A DNA stretch of 64,000 bases from Clavaria fumosa (lineage: Eukaryota; Basidiomycota; Agaricomycetes; Agaricales; Clavariaceae): the NCBI GenBank assembly GCA_951802425.1, contig OX637796.1:806001-870000 (forward strand), given 5' to 3'. How positions within the stretch are numbered: position 1 is the stretch's first letter; the number at the start of each line of letters is the position of its first letter. The notes under the pieces are model-generated. The model saw nothing but the letters and a program-made list of their open reading frames with translations. It had not been told where the DNA came from and searched no databases. Positions 30,045-44,300 of this stretch are shown piece by piece. The position numbers and the translations under genes are program-made.

Positions 30045-33000
30045 TTATTCGAGCTCAAGAATCTGCAACCTCTCCTCGCGAACGGCGAACAAAAGCACAA
30101 AGTGATGACCATCCGCCTTCTTTTTCAGAACTGCCTCCCTGATCATATAAGCGTATGCTGAACTCGGAATCATACTCGAAACTCCTCTCCAAGCCTCGTC
30201 ATCGAGTAGCCATGCAGTTGACTTGGTCATGAGTTCAAAGACAGGCACCGCGACATCAACGGCTACAGTTGGAATGCCAGACTGCGTAGCAGATCTAAGA
30301 CGGGAACGCGCATCATATGCTGCACAAGCCTTGTCAGCCGTCAACCAGTGATGGACCACCGTGTCATACCTCGTTCCAAAAATAGATCTTTCGCCAGCCT
30401 ACGTTGCTTCTTTGTGCCGTCGCGGTCACTTGGAGACTTAATGTCGCTGGGTAACACAAGTTGCACGTTGGATGGACTGGATACATCTTTAGTCGAGGCG
30501 CCTTGCGTGTGTTCCAGCAATCCAGAGGCACCATGGGTTGAGAGATCAATGCGCTTCTGTTCCGTAATCTGCTGGTGCAGCCAACCAACCAATTCAGGGC
30601 GTGCGACTAGGGGAATGTATGCGATGTGTGAGGCTATTTAAAATGATATTTCATACATACCTTCAAACTCCGTGCCTCTCAACACGCTCTTGACTTTGAA
30701 TGCAGGTTGATCCTTTCGCGCACCACGAGCACGCGGGTACACGATGAATCTTGATACGCGCTTCAACATTCGAATACATGACCCCGTCAAGGGACTCACA
30801 AAATCCCCTCTCGCGCACACGAGTCGACGTGGCTCTCTTGTTCCGTGTCTAGAATCCCACTTTCATACATTATGTCAGCGCTAATATTGTGCTGCCACAA
30901 ATATGCAGCGAGTTGCAGCCGGTCGTGCAGGTATCCAGGATGGTAGGACACGATGTAGACGTCGCATCTACGAGGGCTCCAGTAACCGAAGGAGCGCTGC
31001 TCCTTGACAAGGGCTTTCACAGCCGAGCTTTGATAGGCTGCCAGGACCTTCGTGATCTTCTCGATGGCAATCTGCAGCACGACTGCACAGACAGGTTCTT
31101 CCTGTAGTGTCGACGGCGAGTAGCGAGATATAACATGGTCATACCTATATTCTAATCAGTGGACTGCAGCGGAGACATAAATGATGATGCGCCTACCGTC
31201 CGCCCGCCGCAAGAACATCGAACCGCCTGCTGCGACGTACTATTTCGAATTGCACTCCGTTGCTGAAGTGGTCATGGTGACTCCCAACCATGAATAGTCG
31301 GAAGAAGATTGGCTGCGTGACACCCGCAAGATTCGCATATTGAATCGTTTGCTTTATCTCTTCCAGGTATGGGTTGACCGATTCCTGCAACGTCGAGGAA
31401 ATCTTCTCAAGTCTAATCAATACCTCATCCACACACTCCACTATAGGTCGTGTCAGCCGAAAATTGTTCTGGGTTTAATTCCACTGACCAGGATCGCTGA
31501 GGACTTCCAGTTCATCGGCAATACTCCGAAGGATGCCCTTCTTCAGCAGTAGTGCGCGCTTTTGGGAGACAGAAGACTTGGTTTGAGTCATGATGTCAAT
31601 TACTGCAGATCGAAGGCCGGGGGAGATTCGACGCATAATGATTTCGACAACTGGGATTATGCATGAGTGAGAGTAATGCTACAGCCCATGGCGCAAACCA
31701 ACTTGTTGAATGAGATACGTGAATTTCATATACTGAGGCAAGATTGGGGAAATTGTGAAGACAACATGCCATAATGGCTAGGAGCTCCGCTGCGGAGGTA
31801 AGGGGCCCCGTCGTCAGGTCAGGCGAGATGATGTCCAGGACCGCAGCTTTTGTGGCCTTTGGGTGCCCAGAGATGGCACTGCAAATCTTGGTAAGAAAGA
31901 GTCACAACGATGACGAAGTGAAGTTTGCCTTGATCCATAGACATTGGTAATGTGATATCGTTTGATCCTCTTGATATTAGTGCGAGCGGCCAGCCGCGCA
32001 AAAGGAAGAAGCAGGTTATTAGGCAGCATAACGAGGTCACCATACCGATCGATAAAGGCAGCCGACTTTTGATCGTCCGTAGGAGTAGTGATAGGCATGA
32101 GTAAAGGTGGCTCCATATTAATGGCGCCGTGCAGCCTGAAAATCTGCCCCAATCTTGTTTGAACTGTCTCGTTTAAGGCGGCGTGTTCGGGTATTTCAGT
32201 CTGGGCATCATATAGCAAACTACGAGCGAGCTTGGGAGGTTGGCGGAACAGAGCAGAGAGGAGTGCCTGATGGTGAGGAGAATCCGGTTTCGCTATAATG
32301 TCGTATTCTTGAGTAACAAGAGCAGGAATGGGTTGCGCCTGAGACAGACCTATCATGTCGAGCGCACCCTTGAAATATTCATCTTCTAATCTGGGCGGGA
32401 GCAGCGGGCTTTGTGAGAGCTCTAAAGCAGTAGGCCGATCGGCGGGATCGTGTTGCAGCAACCAGGAGATAACTGTAAGCTAATGTCAGCTTCACTGACC
32501 ACGCATAAAAAGGAGTAAGCCACTCTGTCGCTGGCGCGTGAGATGAGGTAGCCAACTCTGAGGGAAAATAATCTGTGGCTTCCGCAAATCATTAAGAACT
32601 GCGATTCGTTCCGCGCCGGTTGAGAAAAGGTGATTCATCTCGAAGAACACGATCTGAATGCCAGAGACCTGACTGAACTTCCTGTTCATGCCGCACAGCC
32701 GAGAGAGATGAACCTACGCCCAGACCATATAGATCAGCCTTGGAATGATCACGAGGCCCACGCTTGCGGGATTGGACTTCGGGCGCAATGTAGAGCTTGG
32801 TGCCAACCTCTTCATAGCAATTTCAGAATATCCGCCTCCATGAAGGCATGCTATACCATGCACCTAATGTCATGTCCGCATGGGTATCAGTAACTTGAGG
32901 GGATACATCCGACGGATCCACCGCTGCAAGGCTAGACGTTGCAAGCCCGAAGTCACCCACTGTGATAGAACTCAGCGACAACGAAAGTATGACAGGCTTA

Positions 33001-36000
33001 AGCTAAGTAAATATTAAAAACTCACCTTTGCAATCGCCTTTGCTGTCTGCGAGACACGTGATGGTCGGGATACATAAACAATAAGAGATGGAGGGGGCTC
33101 ACCGATGAAAATATTCGTGAGCTTGATGTCGCGATGGATCTGGAAGAAGGTCAAACTAAATCCCTTGAACCGGTGGAAGAGTACATACAATACCAAGGCT
33201 CGACATGTGAACGAGTGCGTCGAGGATTTGGTGGAAGAGACGCCACGCTTCGCTCTCGGACACGCCCTCGGCGAGTCTCTGATAAAGGAATTGAAACCGG
33301 GTCAGAAATCGCTGCTCAGTCAACAAGCCAAGAAGCATACTTCTTTCAACGTTTGGCACTCCACAAATTCCTGATGACTGGAAGGTCAACACTTTTCACA
33401 GGGATGAGTGTTATTAGAACTCACCATCTGGATGTAGAGGGTACGCGCTATCGTTGGCCTTTTCTGTGGGACAGTGACTGGATGAAGGCGAGATGTAGAT
33501 GGGCTGCCAAAGGCGTCGTCGCTACCCTCGCTGCCGCTTCCGTCGTCGCCGGACGCAGCTTTCGAAGAGAATGAATTGGAAAAGTGAATGCTGGGAAATG
33601 ACGACCTGTTCATGGACATATCGTCTAGACTCAATTCGTGGCTGGCAAACAACGAGCCAGAATGAAGGACAGAGGTCCCGCCCTCTGTCCCTGATTCAGA
33701 ACCCGAAACGTCGGACGTTTCTGTTGAACCCGCTTCAATGGTCTCAACCCACGTGGTGTAGTATCGAACGATGAAGCGATGGGAAAGCCGGCTCAGCGTA
33801 TTGACTTCCCTAAAAATTTTGCTGTCGCTTTGCGCAGCTTGTAATTTAACCTTTTTCACTGGAAATAGATTCAACATCCGGGGACCATATTACGCAGTTG
33901 GTGCGCACCCGCATAGATGCGTGAATCAATCTTGTTGCGAGCCTTTACAACAGATCCAAAGCCGCCCTTTCCCTGGCAGAAATGAAATGCAGAGTGTCAC
34001 TAGTTGAAAGGAGCTGCGCAGTGCATGAGCCATACAAGCAGTTCAAGTTCTTCCCAATCCTCCTTCCATCTGCTCGTACGGCTCATCCTTGGCGAGGGTC
34101 TGAAGTAGTCTACCTCTGGAGAACTCTTGAAGGAATTGAACATTGGTGTCTTAATTCCTGTGAAGACAATTCAGTACAAGAGCATTGCATTGGGTTCGAC
34201 CTGCCCACTTGGTATTTGCATTAATGGCGTTCGTGAGATAGCGGGGTAGGACTGTTGTGCTAAGTCTGCTAAAAGGCTCAAGCAGGAGACTTGATTTTTC
34301 TTGTTCGGCACCAGCATGAGGAGAATTTGCTGACGCAAGGCCAGGGAGATGGAGCCTAGTTCTCCGCATACAAATCAAGAGCTAGATCTAAAGTGTTGCG
34401 ATAACGACTCACAGCTTTGTAAGGCCGATGAAGCATCTGGGAATCGCGTCATGACATCCCAACCGAGGAGCATCTGCGTTAAGACGATTCCCACGCAGTG
34501 CAGATCTCGACCACGTGTGTACTCAAAAGGAGACTCAATTGCTTCTTTTGATAACCTACACAGAAATACATTAGAAGGTGAGCCCAACCCAAAAGCTCGA
34601 CGTCTCCACATACCACGACTCAGGAATTGGGACTTCATCACTGGTGGAGATATCTGGGCCGAATGGATTGGATTTGTACAGGTCCAGAAGTCGAGCATAG
34701 TAACCGACTTTCCCCAGCTTCACGACTTTTGACTGGGTTAGGGATTCTTGATTAGTCAAACCTATTCGACAGGCGTTGATGCCTAGACAAAGCAGAGTGA
34801 CGGGGAGAAAAATACAAGATGAAAGAGACAAGTACCCCGGTGAACAAACCCAGCTACGTGGACAGCATTCAGACCAGATAGGATTTGTGCATGATAGTCC
34901 TAGCCATGGACTTTAAGACGAAAGGACCAAAGAGTACATGCAGAACCAACCGAAGCACGTTCTTCCCGCAAGGAATCGCAGTCGTGTAGGACGTCGTTCA
35001 GGGATGACGGCGGACGCTGCTCCAATAGAATCACCAACCGTGGCGGTTCACTCGAATTGGGCAAGACAAGTTTAACAGCGAGAAGGCTCAACAGATTCGG
35101 GTGACGAAGCTCAGTCAACCGGCGAATCTCTGATTCAAGTATCTTCAGCTTTTTTCGACCTGTGAGCTGAGTAAGGGTAGGCACAACGTGATGGGGAGAA
35201 ACATTCACCTGGGTTAGTTGAATAGTATGGCGAGCTAAAAACGATAGCGTATAATTCTAGCGGTAAAGTGGCATTGATGTCATCACAGACAGGGTCCGCT
35301 AGGTAGGTCGTGCCAACGCTCTCTATACCCAATTCAATAAAGTGAGGGTTTGCAAGAGACTGGAGCGGCATCTCTTACCTTTGAAAGGATGAAAGGTTTT
35401 GACCGCAGTAAATTTCAAACCCCCGAACTTAATTTCCTGGTGAAATATCTCTATAGGAGTTTCTCCACGAGACGCGTCAATTATATCCGGGACACCTTCG
35501 TGCCGAATTCTCGTGTGTTGTTGCTTCTCGAGAAGTTGACGCTGGGCGTCCGCCTGGATCTCTGCCGTAAGCTCAGATGCCTGGCGTGCTTCTTGCTCGT
35601 GCTTCAGCTCCAGTTCACGAGCTTCACGCTCCGTCTTCATCTGTCGAATTGTCGTTGATGCGGTGGGGGGAACCCAGACGGAGGACGGCGCACCCGTTTC
35701 TCTTCTAAAGCCCTTCTGTTCATCTCCGCAGCGAGTGAGCCGGGCGGATCGATCCGAGGGACTATGTGATCATTAATCCATTCTTGCGCAAAGGTTATGA
35801 TCTTAGAGAGAATAATAAGAGTTAAGCAGCTGCTCTCCAGGATTTAGACGAACCTGGAAAACCATCTCAGAGCCTTTGTTCCTCTGAGCTTCCGTGTGGA
35901 TAGCGTGAGACAGAGCGGTGAGGTTGTCATTGCTCATGCCGGAGGTGGGCTTTGTGATCGCAAAGACGGGGCACGCCAATACCGGATAAGTTTTTGGCAA

Positions 36001-36318
36001 TCTGGCATTTGTAGTCTGAGCGATCGACGGCAAGAAGAAGATGGGGAGGCTACGCGCACTTGACCTGTAGATGGATATAGATTCTGTCGGCATGGTCCAT
36101 TACAGGGTGGGTGACCTTGATAGTGAATTCGTGTAATCTGGCGGCATTCTGCTCAAGTCCGGGCTGCTCAGGAAAAGAATGGCGCTCGACGACAATGGCA
36201 GACGACTGGCCTTCCAAGCTTTGGGCGGAGGACTGTCTGCAAAATCTTCGGCATAGATAGACCTGAGTGCGGTTATTTCTGACTTCTGGCGTTCCTCAGC
36301 GGATTCCAACGATTCCAT
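30045..36318 (-). CDS. GCN2: eIF2-alpha kinase GCN2
   Basis: A multi-exon gene read from ATG 36318 to the stop at 30045. Domain order is that of GCN2, the kinase that senses uncharged tRNA and phosphorylates eIF2-alpha. The N-terminus is an RWD domain (SEITALRSIYAEDF, binding GCN1), then a charged coiled-coil linker (about 35,640-35,480, KTEREARELELKHEQEAR) and a pseudokinase (about 35,210-34,380). The kinase has GKGGFGSVVKARN (about 34,000), the KKVKL lysine, a long acidic/Ser insert (33,780-33,450), IHRDIKLTNIF (about 33,130), DFGLAT (about 32,950) and DPADRPTALEL (about 32,450). A HisRS-like part follows (MEPPLLMPI, NNLLLPFARLAAR at about 32,090-31,980, then 31,440-30,640), then a C-terminal domain ending ILELE. 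All expected parts are present. Exon ends were not all resolved; intron 1 may use a GC donor. It is head to head with BCKDH-E2. Confidence 0.93.
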
Positions 36319-36617
36319 GCTTCTCGGCGAGCAGCGGATGACGCGAGCGGCAGCGAGTGTTGGAGAGCGAGATGCTCAAACACACATTCTGCAGTGAATT
36401 CACCTGTCTGCACGTCGTCAAAACCATTCATTTGAACTCACCTCGCTCACGATTGGACAGTTGAATTCAATGGTAGGGGTGAGATGTTCAGAACCTCAGT
36501 CAAGAGGAAAGCGCCAATCAAGCGACACGCGCCATTGCCTCGACGCGTTCTACAGTCTTACTTAAGCGAAAACCGGAGCTTGGCCTCAGGCTTTTCCTCC
36601 TCCTCTTCCCCCATGAT
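36319..36617. promoter_or_regulatory. Shared divergent promoter of GCN2 and BCKDH-E2
   Basis: Only 299 bp separate the two start codons. Two CCAAT boxes in opposite orientation lie inside (ATTGG at 36452-36456, CCAAT at 36514-36518), plus a pyrimidine-rich run just before the E2 start. Bidirectional use is inferred from geometry. Confidence 0.55.
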
Positions 36618-38374
36618 ATGATGCTCGTTCGGCCCTTAAAGGGGACAATTTCTCTCGCCAGTCGTGGCTTTGTCTTGTGGAGGCGGGGACTGCGTACCTC
36701 GCACGTGTGCTGGGCGTCGAAGAAGGTGCTGCACACGTTCAAACTCGCCGACATTGGCGAAGGTATCACGGAGTGCGAGGTCGTCAAATGGTCCGTGTCA
36801 TTGCTCTAGAAGTTGGATCTTATGTGATTTTGCTCTGTACAGGAACGTCTCTGAATCGTCTCGGGTTGCTAATTTTGATCCGCTGTGTGAAGTTACGTCA
36901 GACAAGGCAGCCGTCGAGATCACCTCGCCCTTCGACGGCGTGGTCAAGGAGCTTCTCGTCAAGGAAGGCGAGATCGCTAAAGTCGGACAGGGCCTCTGTC
37001 TCATTGAAGCCGAAGAGGACTTGGCCGACGAGGCTCCCTCGGAGCCAGCTCCGCTTGATGCAGCTGCCTCCCTACCTGGCGAACCCCAGCCCTTGGAACT
37101 GCGCCACGCAGTCTCTGGAACCGCGCCGTCTGAATCTCTACCGCATCCATTGGACCCATCTAATGTCGCGTCTGTTACCCTTCCCCGTCGTTCCACCGCG
37201 CTCGCGACCCCCTCTGTTCGTCACCTGGCACGTCAATATGGCGTGGATCTTGAGCTGCTCATGCCAGGGAGCGGCAAGAGTGGAAGGATAGAGAAACGCG
37301 ACGTGGAGGCGCATATGGCAGCCAAAGGACAGCAAGCCACGAACACACAGCCTCATGCCGTAGACGGGGATCTAATTGTAGGGCTAGGCAGAACAAGATA
37401 CAGCATGTGGAAGGCCATGACGAAGGTACGTACGACCCACTTCATTGATTTACCGCTCTTGTTCATCGTCTCGGTTTTAGAGCTTGGAGATACCTCATTT
37501 TGGGTACGAATGGCTTGCGGGTGCTCAGTCTTGTTAAATGACTTCCATTTTTCTTAGATACTCAACATCGTTGGACCTGACATCGATACATGCAATCTTA
37601 CCTTCACTCAATGCATATATTCCAGAGCATTTTCTACCACACTCAACCCCTCCACGACCGCAATTTGTCTCACCCACAAGTGTACTTGACTCCCACGCTG
37701 CCCAGTTATCGCCTCCAGAGGTCCCAGAAGGCGGCCATTATAGTCGCCTAACTTATATGCCTTACCTCTTGAAGACCTTGTCAAAGGCTATGATGGAATG
37801 GCCCCTTTTCCGCTCATCTATCACCCCCATGTTCACTTCTTCTGATGCCGCAACCCCACCTAAGCCAACGTTGACCATCCGTCCTCACCCTGCCATCTCC
37901 GTTGCCCTCTCCACCCCGAGCGGCCTGTATACCCCGACATTAACGTCCCTGCACACCTCATCCATCTACAGCATCGCCTCGTCGCTCTCGCGTCTCGCGT
38001 TCCTCGGGCGACAGGTCCCGTGCGGACTCTCCGTACGCGAGATGCCGAAGAGCGGCGGCACAATCACGGTCAGCAACGTCGGCGCGATCGGGAGGGGCGA
38101 ATGGGCGAACCCCGTACTAGTCCCGGGTGGCGGCGTTGCCATCGTCGCGATCGGCCGCGCATCGTGGGTCTGGGATGCAGACACGGACGCCGACGCGGAC
38201 CTGGCGGCGAACGGGGTGGCTGAGGGAATGATTAAAATGAAGAGGAGGCTACGGGTCGGGGTGAGCTGGAGCGCGGACCACAGAGTCGTAGAAGGGGCTG
38301 AGTTGGCTGCATTCGTGGAGTGTTGGAGGGCGTGGGTGGAGAACCCAGCACGGCTTGTCGCAGAGGGTATCTGA
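36618..38374 (+). CDS. Branched-chain alpha-ketoacid dehydrogenase E2 (lipoamide acyltransferase)
   Basis: Core of the mitochondrial complex that oxidatively decarboxylates the ketoacids of Leu, Ile and Val. Exons: 36618-36790, 36843-37425, 37481-37503 (a 23-nt microexon) and 37558-38374, summing to 531 residues. An Arg/Ser-rich N-terminus looks like a mitochondrial presequence. The lipoyl domain has FKLADIGEGI and the lipoyl lysine in EVTSDKAAVEI. An acidic Pro/Ala linker follows, then the E3-binding domain (ATPSVRHLARQYGVDL, GKSGRIEKRDVEAHM) and the acyltransferase domain (GTITVSNVGAIG, VSWSADHRVVEGAEL). The family's active site is HxxxDG; here it reads HRVVEG, with Glu for Asp. The SLEIPHFG-type sequence after the second intron favours the branched-chain E2 over the pyruvate enzyme. 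Confidence 0.9.
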
Positions 38375-38601
38375 GAATATCAGATATGTCTCGCGTGAGA
38401 CCTGTCCGTCTCTCCCCTCGGCTGCACCATGTCTGCATGGCCGTCATTTTGGTGCAACTTTGCTGAATGAAGGGCACCGCATGTGCTACATTCTGCTGTG
38501 TAAATATCTCAGAGCTCTGGGGAGCAGCTTAGGTTGTGCAAATGGAGCTGTAGTATGGATTACCATTTACATCCGAAGTCGTTGGTAAGGGACAACAAAT
38601 C

Positions 38602-38608
38602 TGAGTCA
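38602..38608 (+). promoter_or_regulatory. Gcn4/CPC1-type bZIP site upstream of MET2
   Basis: TGAGTCA is an exact match to the TGA(C/G)TCA consensus bound by Gcn4/CPC1 in fungi. It lies 79 bp before the proposed MET2 start codon. In yeast, MET2 is under amino-acid control, so the site is in a sensible place. A single 7-mer can occur by chance. Confidence 0.5.
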
Positions 38609-38686
38609 TTCAACCCTTCTTGCTCCACCTTAGAAAAAGCAAGCTACTCCCTGGCCGTGATCTCATCTTCAGTGATCCCACACGGG

Positions 38687-40213
<1,527 letters not shown>

Positions 40214-40624
40214 AAATTGCATCAGGGAGGATGCCACTTAAATCAACCTAGACGTTATCCGGGGTCTTGAATTACCGAGGCTTTCGACAAAGAATGAAAT
40301 GCAAGAGTGTAATTGAACAGATACATGAATCGTCTGGCATTTTTCTAGTGGTATGTGTGAGTTGCAGGAAAGGATAAATGGTCTACAGGACGATGGTGAA
40401 GGATCTACGGGACGAGAGTGAATGATCTACAGACACGGTCTGACAATAGTGCGTCCGTCTCCGTCTACAACGTGTCGCGTGTACGCGACCCGTTCGTTCA
40501 AGTCCAAGTCCAATGGTGTGCCAAATGCTCTAAGCAGACCGGACCCGTTCAGTCCGAGGACTTCTCCTTGGATTGTTCTCGAGCTTCTCGAGCTTCTCGA
40601 GCAGAGTCGAGCTTCTCTAGCTTC
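40214..40624. other. Convergent intergenic space, MET2 and phosphatase
   Basis: Holds the 3' ends of two genes meeting tail to tail. A run of ctacaggacgatg/ctacgggacgag-like words at 40,380-40,440 is a short imperfect direct repeat. No gene. Confidence 0.5.
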
Positions 40625-41341
40625 TCAAGCGAGAACGAGTGTCGGCTTCCTGACGAAGTTCTTGACGAAGTCGAACTGCGGGCCCGTCTCGGGGCTGTGG
40701 GGGAAGCGGTTGTACTTCTCTACCGTCCTCCACTCTCTGTCGATCACCCTGAGGGCTTCCTCTCCGTTGCAGACGGCATCGCTCTGGACCAGCCAGCAGC
40801 CGACAACCATGCCCGTGCGACCGATGCCCCCTCGGCAGTGGACAACGCAAATTCGACCACGGTTCTCATTGTCGCGGAGAACGTCGAGGATGGCGACCAT
40901 GTAATCAAGCGAGCGCGGGAGAGACCGGTCTGTGATGGGGAAGCTGTGGTATTCGAGGGTAGATGGGTCGATGCCGAGGAGAGCTGCGCGGGTGGGAAGA
41001 TGTGGCTGATATGAGGAGAGTTCGCCCGACTCGGTGAGGTCAATGAAAGTTCGGGCCCCGGCGGTAAGGAGTGCGTCGAGCTTGGGCGAGGTAGTGTAGG
41101 GAGACCAGGGGTATTCCGACGCGATGAGAAAGGGGGTGGCCCAGTAAGAGTTTGGTATAGGTCGGGGCGACGTTGTGCGCGGAGGGAGGTCGATTTGGGA
41201 CGCGACTGTTGTGTTCGATGTCGTTGCGTTTGTTGGTAACCAGGATAAATCAATGGGGGATGCGGTGAGTGAGAGGCGTTTCTGTGGATATGGGCAGATC
41301 GAGGTTGTGCTAGGCACTGTGTAGACGAGGGTGAGCGACAT
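40625..41341 (-). CDS. Protein tyrosine / dual-specificity phosphatase
   Basis: A single-exon 238-residue protein. The signature VVHCRGGIGRTGMVVGCWL (HCxxGxxRTG) carries the catalytic Cys and Arg. The general acid is probably the Asp in PITDRSLP. The first 60 residues are Ser/Thr/Pro-rich and probably flexible; the fold begins around NSYWATPFLIASEYPWSPY. That opening phrase suits small cytosolic phosphatases of the cyclin-dependent-kinase-inhibitor-3/PTP type. The substrate cannot be told. A (ggt)n microsatellite lies just upstream of the start codon. Confidence 0.85.
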   Translation of the reverse strand: MSLTLVYTVPSTTSICPYPQKRLSLTASPIDLSWLPTNATTSNTTVASQIDLPPRTTSPRPIPNSYWATPFLIASEYPWSPYTTSPKLDALLTAGARTFIDLTESGELSSYQPHLPTRAALLGIDPSTLEYHSFPITDRSLPRSLDYMVAILDVLRDNENRGRICVVHCRGGIGRTGMVVGCWLVQSDAVCNGEEALRVIDREWRTVEKYNRFPHSPETGPQFDFVKNFVRKPTLVLA

Positions 41342-41385
41342 GGTGGTGGTTGTTGAGGTGGTGGTGGTGGTGGTGGTGGTGGTTG
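41342..41385. repeat. (GGT)n microsatellite in the phosphatase 5' flank
   Basis: About a dozen ggt/gtt triplets lie immediately upstream of the phosphatase ATG (on its own strand, ACC repeats). It would lie in the 5' UTR, where length changes could alter expression; that is inference. Confidence 0.7.
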
Positions 41386-44300
41386 TAAAAAGAGGAGGAG
41401 GATGACAGGAGCAGGAGGATGGACCGGGTTAAGGAAGGCCGTTTTTATTTGTGAGTTATTTATTTATGTTATGTCCTTTTATGGTATGCGGGGATGATCG
41501 TATCGTGACCCTTCCGACAAGCCTTCCCGCCTGGTCGGGGCAACGGGCACGTTTCTTAGAGCATTGTGCGGGCGCCACAACCACATGCTACGGACCATGG
41601 GTGTGTCTTTGACTGCATTGCGGAGCTCACCTGCAGCGCCTGTGGCGGCGCCACGCTGTAACGGCTAACTCGGGATGGGACATGACCCTGTGCAGTGTCT
41701 CCGTCATTCCTTCATCCCCGACTTGCACCGACTTTCACTTCGGAAAATCTCATCCGTGCACCCGTGACCACTCAGGCTGCTGCTGAGCAAGACAAGCACA
41801 CGCAGCGCCTCGATGAGCCTCAGAGGTGAGGCGTGGCAAGCCCAAGCGCTGTTTGACAGCGTTCGCCTCACCATGACGCGACATTCCGCACGTGGAAACC
41901 GTTGAGGTACAGCGTGGCCAAATCAGATTCCTCCTTCCGTTCATGTCTCCATCAGTGAGATCATGATTCAAGATAAGCCTGATCATGGCAGATGTGGGCC
42001 TGCGATTTGATGGACTGTCCTAATAAAGCTCTTCATCCATGTGTCAAATCCAGGAACCACCCACCACCCGAAAATTTTCCTTGGCGTTAAATTTCTCTAT
42101 GAAGGCTCTGGCTCTCACGTTGTCTCCGTCTGGTTTCCAGCACCCTGACGGATCAGAAATGCATGCTCTCGATCTCTGCTTCTTGCTCGTACTTGGTTCT
42201 CCCTCTGGTTGCGGCGTTTTGACCACAATGATGATCTAGACCGAAGTAGGGAATACCCATGCACGTGTCCCTGTGACGTTGCACTCTGGTATCAGGATCC
42301 TGTCGGATTTCCATCATTCCCATTTCGATCCTCGCGTCTGCTATATTATGGAGCCCAACGTGCAGAATACGAAGAAAAACAGGGTTGTGATGAGCTTATA
42401 GCCTCGTGTGGTGTGCACTCTCAAGCATCCATCTGCTACTGCACAGCGCATCTGTTTTCGTGATTCGCATTCCTTATACATATCGATATCCTACCCTTAG
42501 GTTACTTAGCCATTTCCACTCCATCCTGAGGCACTGCCCCTGATCCGAAGTTTCTCAGTTGATCTCATCCATGCCAGCGTCTTCATTTACAGCTTGAGGA
42601 TTTGGTCACATTCAGCATGAACTTAAACCTCTGTGCTGACGTGGGAGCCCTCTTCAAGAACTGGTGGTATCGTCGGAGCATATGACCTTTTTCATTATTC
42701 GTTTCTGATCCCGTCATGGAGCTGGCGTCTTAATGGGCGCCATTCATAATGGCTGACGGAGCGCCCTTCCGAAGGATAAAGAAAGAATAGGCCCATTTGT
42801 CACCGCGGCCTCGATTTTCAGGGTTGACGCCCGACCCGAAGTCATGACCATCCAAGGCATCCGAGTTGGATTCGTCACCAGGACTTTGGTTGTACAATGG
42901 GCGTCAAAGGGTGATATATTTCCAGATAGCCGCGGAGCTGGGCAGGTGCTTGGGCTTTGGTTCCGGTGAATGATTTGCTTGCATGAATTGACGCGACGTA
43001 GCTGCCTGGAGATTTTTTTACCATTCAGTCTACGTTCTTCACTTTGGCCGTATAACACAACTGGCTTGATTAGAGTTGGCCGACAGCTTGAACATTGTCA
43101 GAAATAGCGATACTTGCAACTTCTGATAGAGCATCCCAAATATAGGTTTGGTGCATATTTTAACCGACCTTTGCCTAAAACGTATTTGAGATCACCTATC
43201 TTGGATGACAGCCACCGAGCCCATGACCAGCATGGCCACGGAGCTCATGTACACCATTGCGTTGGACGTACTTGGGCAGTGAGACACTGACAGAGCGCAC
43301 TCACGGAACATTGGGGTCCAGGCGCCTGTGATGGGGCCCTATATCTACGCCTGGATCAACAACCACATCCTTATTTGGTTGGACCTTGCTGTGACAACAA
43401 CGGCAGCACGAACAACCGTGGTGATTTCGGCATTTTAGGTAGACCCACCCATTGTAGGCGTATGGCGCATACATTGATAAGTATATAAAATTGCATGACT
43501 CCCCTGCAGCCACATATCGTAGACCGACAATACAAGAGGCGGTATCTTGTGTCAGTTGACCCTACAGCTGTTGGGGTGTTCCTTCCTACTTGGGAGTTCG
43601 GATGGCCTGCATCAAAGACACACTTTTCTGGCAGAGTCCAGGCAGGATACGATGCCAAATTCCATGGATGGCCGGGGGTGTGCTCCTTGGTTGATTTACT
43701 GCACGAAAAATCCACGGTATGTCGCCTGACTGCGTACCACAAGGGTGGCTAAAACTGCGACCTTTTTGAGTTGAAAATTGTGTGCTGCTCCGTATCGCTT
43801 CCGTTTTATTGGTGGCGCTGACTCTCCTCAATATCGTAGGCATGGTGGTCGTCACCGCGATCGAGACGTTTAGCGCCACAGTGGGTGTCGCAGCCGTGAT
43901 AAGGTCGTGACTGGTTTTAGTATCAGCCGCGACATGTGAGCCACCAGAATAGTCAAAGGCGAGGTTCGGGCGATGCGATTTTCCGCTTCCTTCTTCTGAT
44001 TATATTACTCCCTTTGAGGGAGGGACTTCGGTCGTGCTCTTTGTGACTGTCAGTATGTTGACGAAGAGCCCCACAAGTCAATCCCCATTGATTGTTAATT
44101 AGTACCGTGGGCCGATTTTGATGGATTCTTGGCAGAAGGCATACTACATGGTGGCTTGGGACAGAGATGAGGAGTTCCACGAGTAAAAGGATTCTAGTTG
44201 TGGATTAATGGCATGAGAAAATTGGTGCGCCCATGTCATGGGACGTTATGCTGTTGAGGAGCCTTCATGTAGTGAGGCAGAGGCGTGTCCGAGAAGAGGA

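Noticed and set aside
43200..43520. Possible enzyme fragment (DPGVDIGPHHRRLDP-like frame)
   Set aside because: The frame is only 70 codons, starts without context, and I could not match it to a family with any confidence.
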